From a virus: 25,036 bases of DNA. Position numbers and translations under genes: made by a program. Below are positions 1-9,069 of the stretch, piece by piece. The notes beneath the pieces are model-generated. The model ran no database searches. It was not told the DNA's origin and worked only from the letters and a program-made list of their open reading frames with translations. Positions within the stretch are counted from its first letter, which is position 1, and each line of letters opens with the position of its first letter. The stretch is from positions 1 to 25,036 of IMG/VR virus record IMGVR_UViG_3300048056_000076, one strand, 5' to 3'.

Positions 1-1365
1 TAATAATCTTAACTGGGCCGCATTATTACCATATCTTAAATTAAGCTTCTGATATCTCAACCCAAACTTTCTCATAAGATCAAAATCAAAGTGGTAACCT
101 ACTGAGTCTATCTCAGGGTCGAACTGGTACCGTGGACCAAACACCTCTAAATACGTACATATAGCGTCCGTGTTAACATCGCCAGAAAAGTTAATAACAT
201 CTTTAGCCCTTACAGTATAAATCTCATTGTCCGATATATCTAAATTGTAAAAAGGGGGCTTAAATACAACGGAGCTATTAGTGTCTAGAAAAAACTCCAT
301 ATCTGTCTGGGCGCACACCTCGGTAGCTATATCTAATTTAGTATTCTCCAAAGCTTCTGCACCGCCGCTATAGGTATTAAAAGCCCCGTAGGGCTGCACC
401 TGGGATAGCAAATAAAAATTTATATCTAACTGGGGTATTTGTGTGATAGTCTGGTACCCTTTACTACTATTATTGTAGGACAATGCTGACTTTATAGCCG
501 CATCATTGAGGTCTATTTTGTTTAATAGCCCGAACATCTCAAAAGGCATTCTATTTATATCCGCTTGGGGTGAATTTCTATTAACACCAAACCTCCTCTG
601 CCAGTATTGATTATTATTCTCCGCCAACCCCTTAAAAAACTTACCCACATCTTCCTCTGATTTTAATAGATCACCAAACTCAGGCCTACCTGTATTAGAC
701 AATTTAGTGTATATAAAATCGTACGCCGCGCCCGTTTCATCTTGCCATCTAGCCTGCTGGACAAGGTTGTAAATAATCTGCCATGGGTTCATGTTCTCAA
801 ATAAAGTAGGGAACTTTTTAGCAGTAAGCCTAACATCTGTGGCGGTGCTAGTTGCTGAAGGGATAAGTGTTAATTTTTGGTACTTCCACCAAGATAGCAT
901 GTCAGAGCAAACAATAGAAAAAGTATGGACGCCGTTAGAGTAGTTTTCTGATATGTTCGTAATAAATCCCCAAAACACTGGGTAGTATATGGGGTTACCA
1001 CCAATTAGATAAAGTCCTTTAAAAAACACCTTTACTTCCATCATCGGCTGGAATATACTTTTCCTAGTACCGTTAGGAAGAGTGTAGTAATAGTCTTCAT
1101 GCAGCCCTTTGTACACAGGGGCAATAACCTCTATATTAGCTCTAGAAGATCCGGGTGGGCTTACCGCAGCACTTATATTTATAGACGAAATACCTCCGCC
1201 TACGTCCAAAGATTTATACCCGTCTGAATTAGAATCAGACTTTACAGGGGAAACAAACCTGACACCCAACTCGCAATTTATAGCTATAAAAGCGTCCGGT
1301 GCAAGCTTTATTACATTTCTACCTTGAAACTCTGGTATAGAGAAAATTCCTGGACTTGTTCCCAT
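1..1365 (-). CDS. Virion structural protein, baseplate hub candidate (C-terminus beyond window)
   Basis: An open frame starts with ATG at 1365 and stays open to position 1, giving 455 visible residues that begin MGTSPGIFSIPEFQG; the C-terminus lies outside the window. An in-frame TAG lies three codons upstream of the ATG, so no longer N-terminus is possible; a distant AGAGG precedes the start. It is the last visible gene of the tape-measure/baseplate series, 28 nt after the lytic transglycosylase gene. The mix of beta-rich stretches and aromatic residues, with a late segment VVFKPPFYNL followed by a segment beginning IYTVRAKDVINFSGD, reminds me of hub proteins of the T4 gp27 / late-control D type. 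That resemblance is from memory and is weak. Being a virion protein is well supported by context; the exact role is inference. Confidence 0.7.
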   Translation of the reverse strand, partial: MGTSPGIFSIPEFQGRNVIKLAPDAFIAINCELGVRFVSPVKSDSNSDGYKSLDVGGGISSINISAAVSPPGSSRANIEVIAPVYKGLHEDYYYTLPNGTRKSIFQPMMEVKVFFKGLYLIGGNPIYYPVFWGFITNISENYSNGVHTFSIVCSDMLSWWKYQKLTLIPSATSTATDVRLTAKKFPTLFENMNPWQIIYNLVQQARWQDETGAAYDFIYTKLSNTGRPEFGDLLKSEEDVGKFFKGLAENNNQYWQRRFGVNRNSPQADINRMPFEMFGLLNKIDLNDAAIKSALSYNNSSKGYQTITQIPQLDINFYLLSQVQPYGAFNTYSGGAEALENTKLDIATEVCAQTDMEFFLDTNSSVVFKPPFYNLDISDNEIYTVRAKDVINFSGDVNTDAICTYLEVFGPRYQFDPEIDSVGYHFDFDLMRKFGLRYQKLNLRYGNNAAQLRLL

Positions 1366-1393
1366 GTTTTGCTAAAATCCTCTGTATGCTTTA

Positions 1394-2986
1394 TTACGGA
1401 ATCTTTTTTAAATTAGATAAGTAAGATATGTATTTGTTTATGGTTACTGCGTAATCTGAGCCGTTTTGAGTTACCAGCTCATTATAAGACCCAGGACCAT
1501 TATGGTACGCCAAACCTGAGATCTGAGGAGTAGGCTGTAAACCGTCCTTAACTATCGTAGGGTTTATAATTGCTCCAAAATAAAATGCCCCGGCTATATA
1601 CCCCAAAAGCGGATCGGTACTTAAATCCCCACTGCGGTGAGCATTCTTTATGCTCTCTTCAGTATACCCTCCTGATTTAAAATTATCTAACATAAACTCT
1701 ACAAAATCTGTTTTATTTACTATTTCATCGTAGGTACCTCTAACAATTTGAGTAAGACCTTTAGCTGAAGAGGTCTCAGCATTAGGTAAAAATTTCCCAC
1801 TAACAGCCAATCCTACATTGTTCTCCATAAAAAGCATACTGTTCATGGTCGCTAAAGTGACTTCTGCGCTTTTGCCAGTTATGCCTATTTTTTCGTTTAC
1901 TCTTTTTAAAGCCTCTGTGGCCGATAAATTAGCATTCTTATGTAAAGCTATGTTTTTATTGTATTCCCTTATATTATTGATTTGTTCAGCAGCACTTTGG
2001 GCTCCCCTTACGACAGTACCTCCGGTATCTATCTGGGCCTGCAAAAGACTAGCCGAGTCTTTTTTTTCTGCTGCAGTCAAAACATGCTTTGTGTCATTAC
2101 CCTTACCGGTAGATTTACTAACCTTATCCCTAAAATCCTCGTCCTCTTTATACGCAGTCTCATTTAGATTTACATCTGCGTTAGATCTTATAGCGTCCCC
2201 GGAAACTTTTATTTTTTCCACTACCTCACTACCAGACCCCTGAATACCTATAACTAGCGGGGCGTAGGGTTCGTACAGGCTATTACCTAAATGACCCTCA
2301 AAATAGTACGCGTCGCTGCTTATGCCATTAATAACAAACTCGAAAGAATAACTCATTTTAAAAGGCTGAGTAGCGTCCTCTTCTATAGTAAAACTTATAA
2401 AATCACCTAGATACTCAGACCCGTCATAAGAAATTTTTATGCTATCCATCACATCTATTATTCTACTAGTACCTGTTTTATACATATCCGCGCTATAAGG
2501 ACTTTTAGAGTGATTAGCTCCATTATTTTTAAACATACTAATAAGAGAAAGTAGATTAACGAAAGATATGGCATCCTTTCTACTAAAATTTGTAATACCA
2601 GCAGACTCGTTTGCCTTGTAGTAAAATCCAGCAGAGGACCCATTAGCGGACACGGTTGACTGCTGAGACCCCCACAGGGTAGATACCCAACCTTTTCTAG
2701 TAAACTGATTACTAGATATATTAACGTTACCTATTTGCATATCTGAAGGGTTTATAAACAAACCTAAAGTTATCAGATCCTCGGTGTCATAATACCCTCC
2801 GTACTCGGTACTAATTATTGATATAACAAACGGTTTATAGTTAGCAGGCCTCTTACTAGCCCATGAGTATAAAGGTGAAGATATAGGGTAATAACCCACG
2901 GAAGAGAACGAAAGAGCACCGCCCTGCCTAGTCCTCATCAGCTCTTTAAACGCTATAAGCGTGTTTGTTGTTTTTTTGTTGTCCAT
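1394..2986 (-). CDS. Baseplate protein with tube-like N-terminal domain and C-terminal lytic transglycosylase domain
   Basis: The protein has 530 residues in two parts. Residues about 70-230 form a beta-rich domain with the pattern FINPSDM, then RKGWVSTLWG (98-107) and YLGDFISFTIEEDATQPFK (192-210); the same series appears in the upstream neighbour. Residues about 370-520 look like a soluble lytic transglycosylase (SLT) domain: a candidate catalytic Glu at 388 in FMENN, the SSAKGLTQI turn (406-414), DPLLGYIAGAFYF (458-470) and AYHNGPGSYN (493-502). Such domains cut peptidoglycan glycan strands, and on a baseplate they would open the cell wall locally during tube insertion. The start lies 3 nt after the preceding stop and lacks a clear Shine-Dalgarno site, so translational coupling is likely. 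A middle segment (250-350) is polar and probably helical. The enzyme family is fairly sure; the exact catalytic residue is inferred. Confidence 0.82.
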   Translation of the reverse strand: MDNKKTTNTLIAFKELMRTRQGGALSFSSVGYYPISSPLYSWASKRPANYKPFVISIISTEYGGYYDTEDLITLGLFINPSDMQIGNVNISSNQFTRKGWVSTLWGSQQSTVSANGSSAGFYYKANESAGITNFSRKDAISFVNLLSLISMFKNNGANHSKSPYSADMYKTGTSRIIDVMDSIKISYDGSEYLGDFISFTIEEDATQPFKMSYSFEFVINGISSDAYYFEGHLGNSLYEPYAPLVIGIQGSGSEVVEKIKVSGDAIRSNADVNLNETAYKEDEDFRDKVSKSTGKGNDTKHVLTAAEKKDSASLLQAQIDTGGTVVRGAQSAAEQINNIREYNKNIALHKNANLSATEALKRVNEKIGITGKSAEVTLATMNSMLFMENNVGLAVSGKFLPNAETSSAKGLTQIVRGTYDEIVNKTDFVEFMLDNFKSGGYTEESIKNAHRSGDLSTDPLLGYIAGAFYFGAIINPTIVKDGLQPTPQISGLAYHNGPGSYNELVTQNGSDYAVTINKYISYLSNLKKIP

Positions 2987-2989
2987 GAG

Positions 2990-3874
2990 TTATAAAAACG
3001 ATAAAGCCGTTTTACCTTGGTGGTATTTAGTTCTCTCAGATTTAAAAACACAGTTATAAGTTAACTTATAGGGATTAGTAGAGTCCTCTATAATATCAAA
3101 AGATTCGAAATGGCCAAGAAAAGAAACATAATCAAAAAACAAATTAATGTATAACCTCTCTTTAGGGGCGCCGGTAAAAGGATGGTTCTGTATATACCTT
3201 GCATTAGTTACATCTGAAACAAACCTGTTAGTAGCGCTACCTACACTGTACATATCATCAAAATGGGTACTGTCCTGAAATATAATACCATTACTTTTAA
3301 AAAAGTTCTTAAGCTCTCTTATGAATTTATAGGGCATAGTACTGTTTCTATCTTCTACTGTAAGCCCGGTATCATAACCTAAAAAAGATAAAGTAGAACC
3401 GCTGAACATTATACTGTCTATTTCATCACCCCAGTGTTCCTCTACCCATCTAGTCATAGTGTTGTATCTATTTATTATTTTTGCTGAGTTTATTGAAAAA
3501 GTAGTAGGATTAGGACTAAACTTTATCCCGGTTATAACTTTCATAGCTGCTGCTGGGTAACTTGTTCCTATCCTTATGCCTGAAGTCCTTAGGTTGCTAT
3601 CTACCAATTTCATAAGAAAAGGTATTGAGTTTGGTACCCGTCTACGATTATTAGGATGAAAATCCATCTCCGTAGAAGACCCAACTGCATACACCTCTTT
3701 ATACGTAGATATCTTTGGAAGATTGTAGTCAAACACCTGTTCGGACACTGACTTTTGCTTATCTGCGAATGGGTTGTCAGCGCCACTAGTATACTCAGGT
3801 TCTACGGTAGACCCAAGAGCCTCTGGCTCAGCGCTAACAGACGCGTAATAACCTTCATCGAGCGAATGAGCCAT
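2990..3874 (-). CDS. Baseplate/tail tube-initiator-like protein
   Basis: The protein has 294 residues. Residues 1-70 are polar and acidic and probably disordered. Residues about 110-280 carry a beta-rich domain matching the N-terminal domain of the following gene: IKFSPNPTTFSI (117-128), TRWVEEHWGDEIDSI (141-155) and YVSFLGHFESFDIIEDSTNP (249-268). The phrase 'NP...W...WGDE...SG' is one I associate with tail tube-like baseplate adaptor proteins, which form the interface between tube and hub (comparable in role to T4 gp48/gp54). Its ATG shares one base with the stop codon of the tape-measure gene (TAATG), with GAGGG a few bases upstream, so translation is probably coupled. There are no catalytic motifs or membrane segments. 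Baseplate location is well supported by position; the specific role is inferred. Confidence 0.72.
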   Translation of the reverse strand: MAHSLDEGYYASVSAEPEALGSTVEPEYTSGADNPFADKQKSVSEQVFDYNLPKISTYKEVYAVGSSTEMDFHPNNRRRVPNSIPFLMKLVDSNLRTSGIRIGTSYPAAAMKVITGIKFSPNPTTFSINSAKIINRYNTMTRWVEEHWGDEIDSIMFSGSTLSFLGYDTGLTVEDRNSTMPYKFIRELKNFFKSNGIIFQDSTHFDDMYSVGSATNRFVSDVTNARYIQNHPFTGAPKERLYINLFFDYVSFLGHFESFDIIEDSTNPYKLTYNCVFKSERTKYHQGKTALSFL

Positions 3875-6800
3875 TAAACCCTCGTCTCCTTATCAAGCAT
3901 CAGCCTTTTAAATTTCTGGTCTATAAATGAATTGAGGGCGGTCTTTAGCTCAGGTATAGCCATACGGATGCTCTCCGCATCTCCACCATTAACATGTACT
4001 GTTATTCCTCCCCAATTATTCTCTATCCCTGCTAAAGACCCTGATCCCATTTTATTTACGGCGCTATCTACTAACCCTCCTGTATTTGCCCCTAATCCGT
4101 TCGCTAGGGATTCCTTGTCTATTAGCATGTCTCCAGGGCTTCCGTAAGCAAACCCACTGGATCCAAATAGGAAATCTTTTTTCTTGGGGGGCTCCACTCC
4201 TTCAGCAGGAAAGAAATCCTCTTCAAACTCTTCCAAACCTCCGGTAAGTGCTGCTCTAAACCATTTAAAAGTCTTCTCAAGCTCACCCGTTTTTTCATTT
4301 TTATCAAGTCGTTTTTTATTCCTAGCTGTTAACTCGCTCTCTATAAGCTTTAGCTGCTCCGGGCTACTTAGGTCCGTGGTTAAACCTGATCTCCCGTGTA
4401 ACCTACTACCAATCTCATACCCGGCCTGGCTTCTATCTTTAGAATTGCCAGTCTTAAACGTTTCTAATAGATCTCCAAAATCCTTGGTCTCTGAATCGGA
4501 TAATCCCGCAATAGCCTTTGACATTTTAGCACTAAATTCTTTTCCTTCATCAGAGAGTAAAAAACTGACGTCTTTTAATGCTTCTGTTTGTGCTTTTGCT
4601 GCTTCAGTCATATCTTTAGAAGCAGTTACGACCGCAGTGGCCTCCTCCTCTATTGCTTTAAAAACAGCGTCTCCAAGAGAAGTTTTGTATTGACCAATCT
4701 TGCTCTCGAGCCCCTCCTGGACGCTTATTGCTTTTCTTAATTCCTCAGTCTCTGGGGTAGTCATCTCTAAAATGGCTTCATTAGATAAATTAGTTAATTT
4801 GGCCCCCTCCTTTAAACGGGACACCTCTTTTATGGCCGCAGGCAACCCTAAAAGGCCGGACTTTAAAGTTTTGTAGTCACCTGATTGATTTTTTTTAAAT
4901 TTTTCAATATCCTGTTTGTCCTTTTCTATATCTGTTTTCTGAAGAACTTGTAAAATATCGTTAGCCTTCATGGCCGTTGTATATGTCCAAGTAGCAACGT
5001 TTTTCATTATATCGTTACCTGCAGTAGCATACTCAATAGCGTCTTTACCTATATTAAGCTGCTTCTGTATCGAGGTGGTTTGCTTTATTAATTCTGCTTG
5101 CTGATCCTCACTTATACCAAAAACTTCCCCTCTATCTTTTCTACTTAAAGTATAAGACTGGGCATAGGTTCTCAGGTTGTTTTTCCTTTGCATGTCTGTT
5201 TCCCCTGCAGAACTCCCATCTAAAAAATCGCTTGCCGCCTGAGGATTAGCCTTCATTAAATTGAGGAGATCCGCTTTAAATTCCTCAGAAGCGCCTTTAA
5301 AAGAGTTAACGTAGCCTTTAATACCTTGCTCTGCTTCTGCAAAACTCTGTTCTCCTGCAGCTACCTGCATTAAAGTTCCTTTAAGAGCATCTATACTTTC
5401 TTTATTGCTTTCAGTTATTTCCGGTAAAACACCTCCATGCAAATCATAAAAATCTTCTGCAGTATCTACCGCTGTCAGCATAGAGGACTTAAGTCGCATG
5501 ACTGCTTCACTGCTCAGTCCTAACTGTTTAGTCATCAGTGCAAATGTAGCTATGTTTTTGCCACTGAAAAAATCTACATTCATCTTATTAACGTAGGCGC
5601 TCACAAGCGCTAATTTATCCGGTAATTGTGTGAGAGCCTCCGACATATGCTGAAGATCTCCGGTCTCTGCAGCTATTTTCGGTATAGATCTATCAGACAT
5701 TAATTTTCTTTTTTGAATTTGTAAAGCTTCTATAGCTTTATCTGTCTCTGCGTTAGCTAGAGGATTACCTTCTGTTTTACTATCTCGTAAAGTAGCTATC
5801 TTTTTGTCTACATCAGAAATTTGTTTATCAAGGTCAGCCACGAGGCCCTCTATAATACCTCTTGTAGCTTTCCCCATCATTGCCACTATTTTACGGTTTT
5901 CTTTAGGATCCGTAAAAGTGCCCATTATACTAGTGGTGACGGATGTGGCGTCCTTCAACCCCATGGTACCTTTAGAAACAAAATCCTCTAAAAGTCCCGA
6001 AGCATATTTTAAATAATTACCGTAAAGGCTTAAAGACGAAGTAGACGCCTCTACCGCTTGATAAAACTTTTCTCCTTGTATGCCTGCCCTTGCGGCGCTG
6101 TGTGACATAAAATCAAACCCATCCTTAACGTCCTCAAGGCTACTTCTTAGGTTTAGCATCTGGTCAGTCATGTTACTACCCATGGCTTCAAAAGAAGTAC
6201 CAAACTGTAGGCTTAATGTCCTGGCAGTCTCTATAGTGTTAACTATACCCGACCTGTCTGCCGTTGAGGCCCTTTGTTCTAATCCCTGCATACTCAGACC
6301 TTGAGCAGCAACCGAACTGAACATCCTCTGCATATCCTCTGCTTGCAGCCCGAGTCTGGAGTTCCTGCTTACATTGAAGATGGTGTCATTGAACTTTTCC
6401 ATTTGTCTGACAGCACTCATACCAACAGTTGGACCTGCCAAAGTTAAAAATTTACCGTTAAGGTCCTTCATGAACTTGTCTAAATGTATTACTGCTTTCC
6501 CCATAGCTACCACAGCCCCGACCGCTAAACCAAGACCCCCGGTAAGCTTAGATATGCTAGTTAAAAAAGACCCAGTTGCTCCAGCAGCTTTACTTAGCAT
6601 AGGACCCAAACTACCGGACTCTTTGATTTTTTCCAAAGACGCCCCAGCCCTGAGGGCCGAACCTCTACCCATTTTCCAACCGGTACCAACTTCCCTGAAA
6701 TCTGTATTAAATAGGCTCCTACTAGCACCTGATAATTTTCCTCTGAGGGCGTCCCTTATTTTAGGTCCATCCGTCAATCTCTTTGTCTTGTATAGTTTTT

Positions 6801-7218
6801 CTTCTTTTTTTCTTGTATCATCTATATATTCACCGTATTCTTTTATCTTTTTTATTCTAGAGTCAACAAAACTGCCAACCTCCTTAGCACTACGTTTTCC
6901 TTGCTGCATAGCACGGGCTAACGCGTCAGCAGCCTTTTTTTCCTCAGTGCTTAAATCCCTATAGGCGTCTGCGGTTTCTTCTAACGTCGCTCGGTTTTCT
7001 TTGGCATTAGACCTAGCTTTTACCTGAGCCGCGAGGGCTACCTTCATTTCAGAGTTCAGAGCTCTCTGAGTTTTTATCCTGTCCCTTAAATCGTCAGACA
7101 TAGATTTATCTGTAGCAGAGACATTTTTAATCTTTCTATCAACTCTGCTAAGAGTTTCTTCTAACTTTTCATACGTACGTAGTAGCTTATCCGCCCCACT
7201 ATCGTCGATATCTGCCAT
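3874..7218 (-). CDS. Tail tape-measure protein
   Basis: The protein has 1114 residues and is the longest gene here, placed between two tail-assembly genes and the baseplate genes, the usual tape-measure position. Residues 1-150 are highly charged and strongly helical (likely coiled coil). Residues about 204-243 form a Gly/Ala-rich hydrophobic segment (LSKAAGATGSFLTSISKLTG and following), typical of the region thought to insert into the host membrane. Long Lys/Glu-rich helical stretches follow, and the C-terminus ends in a short beta segment, GGITVHVNGGD, also common in this family. At the usual rule of about 0.15 nm per residue this predicts a tail near 165 nm, an inference not a measurement. 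No peptidase or lysozyme motif was recognised inside it. It starts 2 nt after the preceding stop. Confidence 0.92.
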   Translation of the reverse strand: MADIDDSGADKLLRTYEKLEETLSRVDRKIKNVSATDKSMSDDLRDRIKTQRALNSEMKVALAAQVKARSNAKENRATLEETADAYRDLSTEEKKAADALARAMQQGKRSAKEVGSFVDSRIKKIKEYGEYIDDTRKKEEKLYKTKRLTDGPKIRDALRGKLSGASRSLFNTDFREVGTGWKMGRGSALRAGASLEKIKESGSLGPMLSKAAGATGSFLTSISKLTGGLGLAVGAVVAMGKAVIHLDKFMKDLNGKFLTLAGPTVGMSAVRQMEKFNDTIFNVSRNSRLGLQAEDMQRMFSSVAAQGLSMQGLEQRASTADRSGIVNTIETARTLSLQFGTSFEAMGSNMTDQMLNLRSSLEDVKDGFDFMSHSAARAGIQGEKFYQAVEASTSSLSLYGNYLKYASGLLEDFVSKGTMGLKDATSVTTSIMGTFTDPKENRKIVAMMGKATRGIIEGLVADLDKQISDVDKKIATLRDSKTEGNPLANAETDKAIEALQIQKRKLMSDRSIPKIAAETGDLQHMSEALTQLPDKLALVSAYVNKMNVDFFSGKNIATFALMTKQLGLSSEAVMRLKSSMLTAVDTAEDFYDLHGGVLPEITESNKESIDALKGTLMQVAAGEQSFAEAEQGIKGYVNSFKGASEEFKADLLNLMKANPQAASDFLDGSSAGETDMQRKNNLRTYAQSYTLSRKDRGEVFGISEDQQAELIKQTTSIQKQLNIGKDAIEYATAGNDIMKNVATWTYTTAMKANDILQVLQKTDIEKDKQDIEKFKKNQSGDYKTLKSGLLGLPAAIKEVSRLKEGAKLTNLSNEAILEMTTPETEELRKAISVQEGLESKIGQYKTSLGDAVFKAIEEEATAVVTASKDMTEAAKAQTEALKDVSFLLSDEGKEFSAKMSKAIAGLSDSETKDFGDLLETFKTGNSKDRSQAGYEIGSRLHGRSGLTTDLSSPEQLKLIESELTARNKKRLDKNEKTGELEKTFKWFRAALTGGLEEFEEDFFPAEGVEPPKKKDFLFGSSGFAYGSPGDMLIDKESLANGLGANTGGLVDSAVNKMGSGSLAGIENNWGGITVHVNGGDAESIRMAIPELKTALNSFIDQKFKRLMLDKETRV

Positions 7219-7220
7219 AG

Positions 7221-8276
7221 CTATGACCTATCTTCGTTTTTTAAAATAACTGAACTTATTTTTTTTATGTAAGCTTGTTTACTTTCGTAGTTGAGTAAAC
7301 TATCTCCTGTGTTAACCATTTTAGTATATTTTCTCTGATCTATATCTTTCATCTCCTCTGCGGAGACTATTCTAGAACTCTCTACAGAAGATGTGTCTAT
7401 ATCTTCTTGCTTTCTCCTGTACTCTGCCTGCTTCTCCAAAAGACTATTTTTAGCTTTATCCGCTAATCTTTTCTGCTCTGTTATCCACTTTTCTATGAAT
7501 AGATCATGATAATCTTTTTCGCCCTTTACCTGTTTTTCAAGCTCCCGTACCAAATCCTCTTTGGTTATTATAGGCTTAGCCCATTTACTTGATTTTCTTT
7601 CTTCTATGTATCTTTTTTTATCATACCCGTAATGAGCTATTTGACTCCTTACACTAGCTAATTCGTCCTTATTTGTCTTGTGGGATATAGAGACAGATTT
7701 AGACCCTTTAGGATTCATTGATGAGCTAACCATTAAAGATAAATTAAGATCCTTGTCATATTCTTCCTCTTCGTCTAGTCTGTTGTTTATATTTATCCAA
7801 TTTTCCTGTACCAGATTCATCCCACAATTTTTTGTGCCTTCTATCCCGGAGAACTCCGTGCTGGTAGGATTACCATTATTTAAAATTTTCCAAAGATATC
7901 TTGATTTATCTGTATAGCAAAATCCCTCAAAATATTTAAGAGATTTAATATATCTAGTGTGTAAATTGGTAACCTCGGTTACTATCCTATTAACGGCCTC
8001 TAATGGTAAACTACCATAAAAGCTCTTCAACTCGTTTATCTTACTGTTCCTGTCTACTAACATATTATCTCCGTTAACCATAAACGTTGATAAAGCTAGC
8101 CTATACATTCTTTCCGAAGCACTGTCTTTATTAGAGCACAGATATTTTAAATTTCTATACTCCTTTTCAGTTAGAGTCTTAAATACCAAAAAATTGTCAT
8201 TATATAATAACCCAAGTGATAAAAAACCTTGGGTTATTATATTTTCAATATAAACATAAGAGGATTTAACCCCCAT
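7221..8276 (-). CDS. Putative tail assembly protein upstream of the tape measure
   Basis: The protein has 351 residues and no catalytic motif I recognise. The N-terminal 180 residues look globular and mostly helical (IENIITQGFLSLGLLYNDNF near the start). Residues about 200-320 are strongly charged and likely coiled coil. It sits between a 200-residue acidic-tailed protein and the tape measure, where myoviruses and siphoviruses usually carry tail assembly chaperones. Here the two upstream genes are separate, with 4 nt between the stop of the first and this ATG and no good Shine-Dalgarno site, so coupling to the upstream gene is likely. I found no convincing slippery site. The chaperone role is inferred from position alone; a minor structural protein is also possible. 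Confidence 0.62.
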   Translation of the reverse strand: MGVKSSYVYIENIITQGFLSLGLLYNDNFLVFKTLTEKEYRNLKYLCSNKDSASERMYRLALSTFMVNGDNMLVDRNSKINELKSFYGSLPLEAVNRIVTEVTNLHTRYIKSLKYFEGFCYTDKSRYLWKILNNGNPTSTEFSGIEGTKNCGMNLVQENWININNRLDEEEEYDKDLNLSLMVSSSMNPKGSKSVSISHKTNKDELASVRSQIAHYGYDKKRYIEERKSSKWAKPIITKEDLVRELEKQVKGEKDYHDLFIEKWITEQKRLADKAKNSLLEKQAEYRRKQEDIDTSSVESSRIVSAEEMKDIDQRKYTKMVNTGDSLLNYESKQAYIKKISSVILKNEDRS

Positions 8277-8280
8277 GTTA

Positions 8281-8883
8281 TTATTTGCCTTCTTCTATAG
8301 TAGCGTCTTCTGAATTCTTTATCTCTTTGAATTTTATACTAGGTAGTTTATCCTCTTCCTCGTCATCATCTTTATCCTCAACGCTATCTAAATCATTTTT
8401 CTTCTTCTCTCTGAGCTTTTTCTGGTACTCTTCTTCTCTCTCTTCCGGGGTTTTATACCAATCCCACTTGAAATCTTTTTCTATTTTTTCACCGCACTCT
8501 TCTTTAAAATCTAGATAAGCTTCAAACAAGTTATCAACCATAGCGGTGGGAAAAGTAGACAAATAATCATACAAAAATACCTCTTTTGTTTTCTTTGTCT
8601 GCGTTTCTTTTCCGTCTTCATGATCTATAACGACCTCCGGGATAACCATGCTATCTACTCTTTTAATAGCAATTGATAAAATTCTCTTTTTAAAATCCCT
8701 GAAATATTCGGTAGTGTCTATGACTGCAACACTACCATCAACCCCCGTATTTTGAAGAGAAGATATTTTCTGCTCATCAGAAACGCTAAGTAAACCCAAA
8801 CAAAGTTTACTTCCTAAAAAATCTACTTCTTTAGTGTAGGAAACTTTCTCTTTGATGCTTTTTAAAGCTTCTAGGAATCCCAT
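8281..8883 (-). CDS. Putative tail assembly chaperone
   Basis: The protein has 200 residues. The first ~130 form a compact domain, starting MGFLEALKSIKEKVSYTKEV and continuing DFLGSKLCLGLLSVSDEQKI. The last ~65 residues are extremely charged, with a long acidic run near 165-180 (DSVEDKDDDEEEDKLPS). The size, the hydrophilic tail and the position (after the tail tube, before the tape measure) match the first tail-assembly chaperone of many tailed phages, which coats the tape measure during tube growth. The start is supported by AGGAG six bases upstream of ATG 8883. A 186-nt non-coding leader with a candidate promoter precedes it, so this gene probably opens the transcript that runs through the tape measure and baseplate genes. 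The family assignment rests on position and composition. Confidence 0.65.
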   Translation of the reverse strand: MGFLEALKSIKEKVSYTKEVDFLGSKLCLGLLSVSDEQKISSLQNTGVDGSVAVIDTTEYFRDFKKRILSIAIKRVDSMVIPEVVIDHEDGKETQTKKTKEVFLYDYLSTFPTAMVDNLFEAYLDFKEECGEKIEKDFKWDWYKTPEEREEEYQKKLREKKKNDLDSVEDKDDDEEEDKLPSIKFKEIKNSEDATIEEGK

Positions 8884-9069
8884 GGTATGCTCCTGTTATA
8901 TAAGTTTAGATATTAGGTGAGTATTACTGAGTTGAAAAATATGACGCAGAGTGCGTAATAGGTAGGTCATTCGGCAAGAATGTATATGCTATTTTTTTCT
9001 TATAAAAATATTAAAAAATGTAATATTTATATATTATATGTTATCTAGCCGAACAGAGAACTACGGCCA
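8884..9069 (-). promoter_or_regulatory. Non-coding leader between tail tube and tail chaperone genes
   Basis: This is an unusually long gap for the window. Read on the minus strand it begins after the tube stop codon, passes an AT-rich block containing TATAAATA, then two small perfect hairpins: CATTC-TTGCC-GAATG (8968-8982) and ACGCA-CTC-TGCGT (8944-8956). It ends with AGGAG before the next ATG. I see no terminator with a U tract. A 24-codon frame starting at 8970 has no ribosome binding site and is not called. The region most likely holds a promoter plus a structured 5' leader. Confidence 0.45.
9024..9038 (-). promoter_or_regulatory. Candidate phage late promoter element (TATAAATA form)
   Basis: On the minus strand the 15-mer reads TATAATATATAAATA, which matches the motif seen upstream of other blocks (AATAATCTATTAATA) at 12 of 15 positions and contains the exact T4 late-promoter octamer TATAAATA. 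It lies about 140 nt before the chaperone start, farther than the other copies. In AT-rich DNA such an octamer can occur by chance, so confidence is limited. Confidence 0.35.

Noticed and set aside
4184-4693. 169-codon plus-strand frame opposite the tape measure
   Set aside because: Antisense to a well-supported gene; Ser/Leu-rich composition is what the complement of its charged helices gives.
8896-8970. 24-codon minus-strand frame in the tube/chaperone gap (MTYLLRTLRHIF...)
   Set aside because: No Shine-Dalgarno site before its ATG, overlaps two hairpins, and no sign of a conserved leader peptide.
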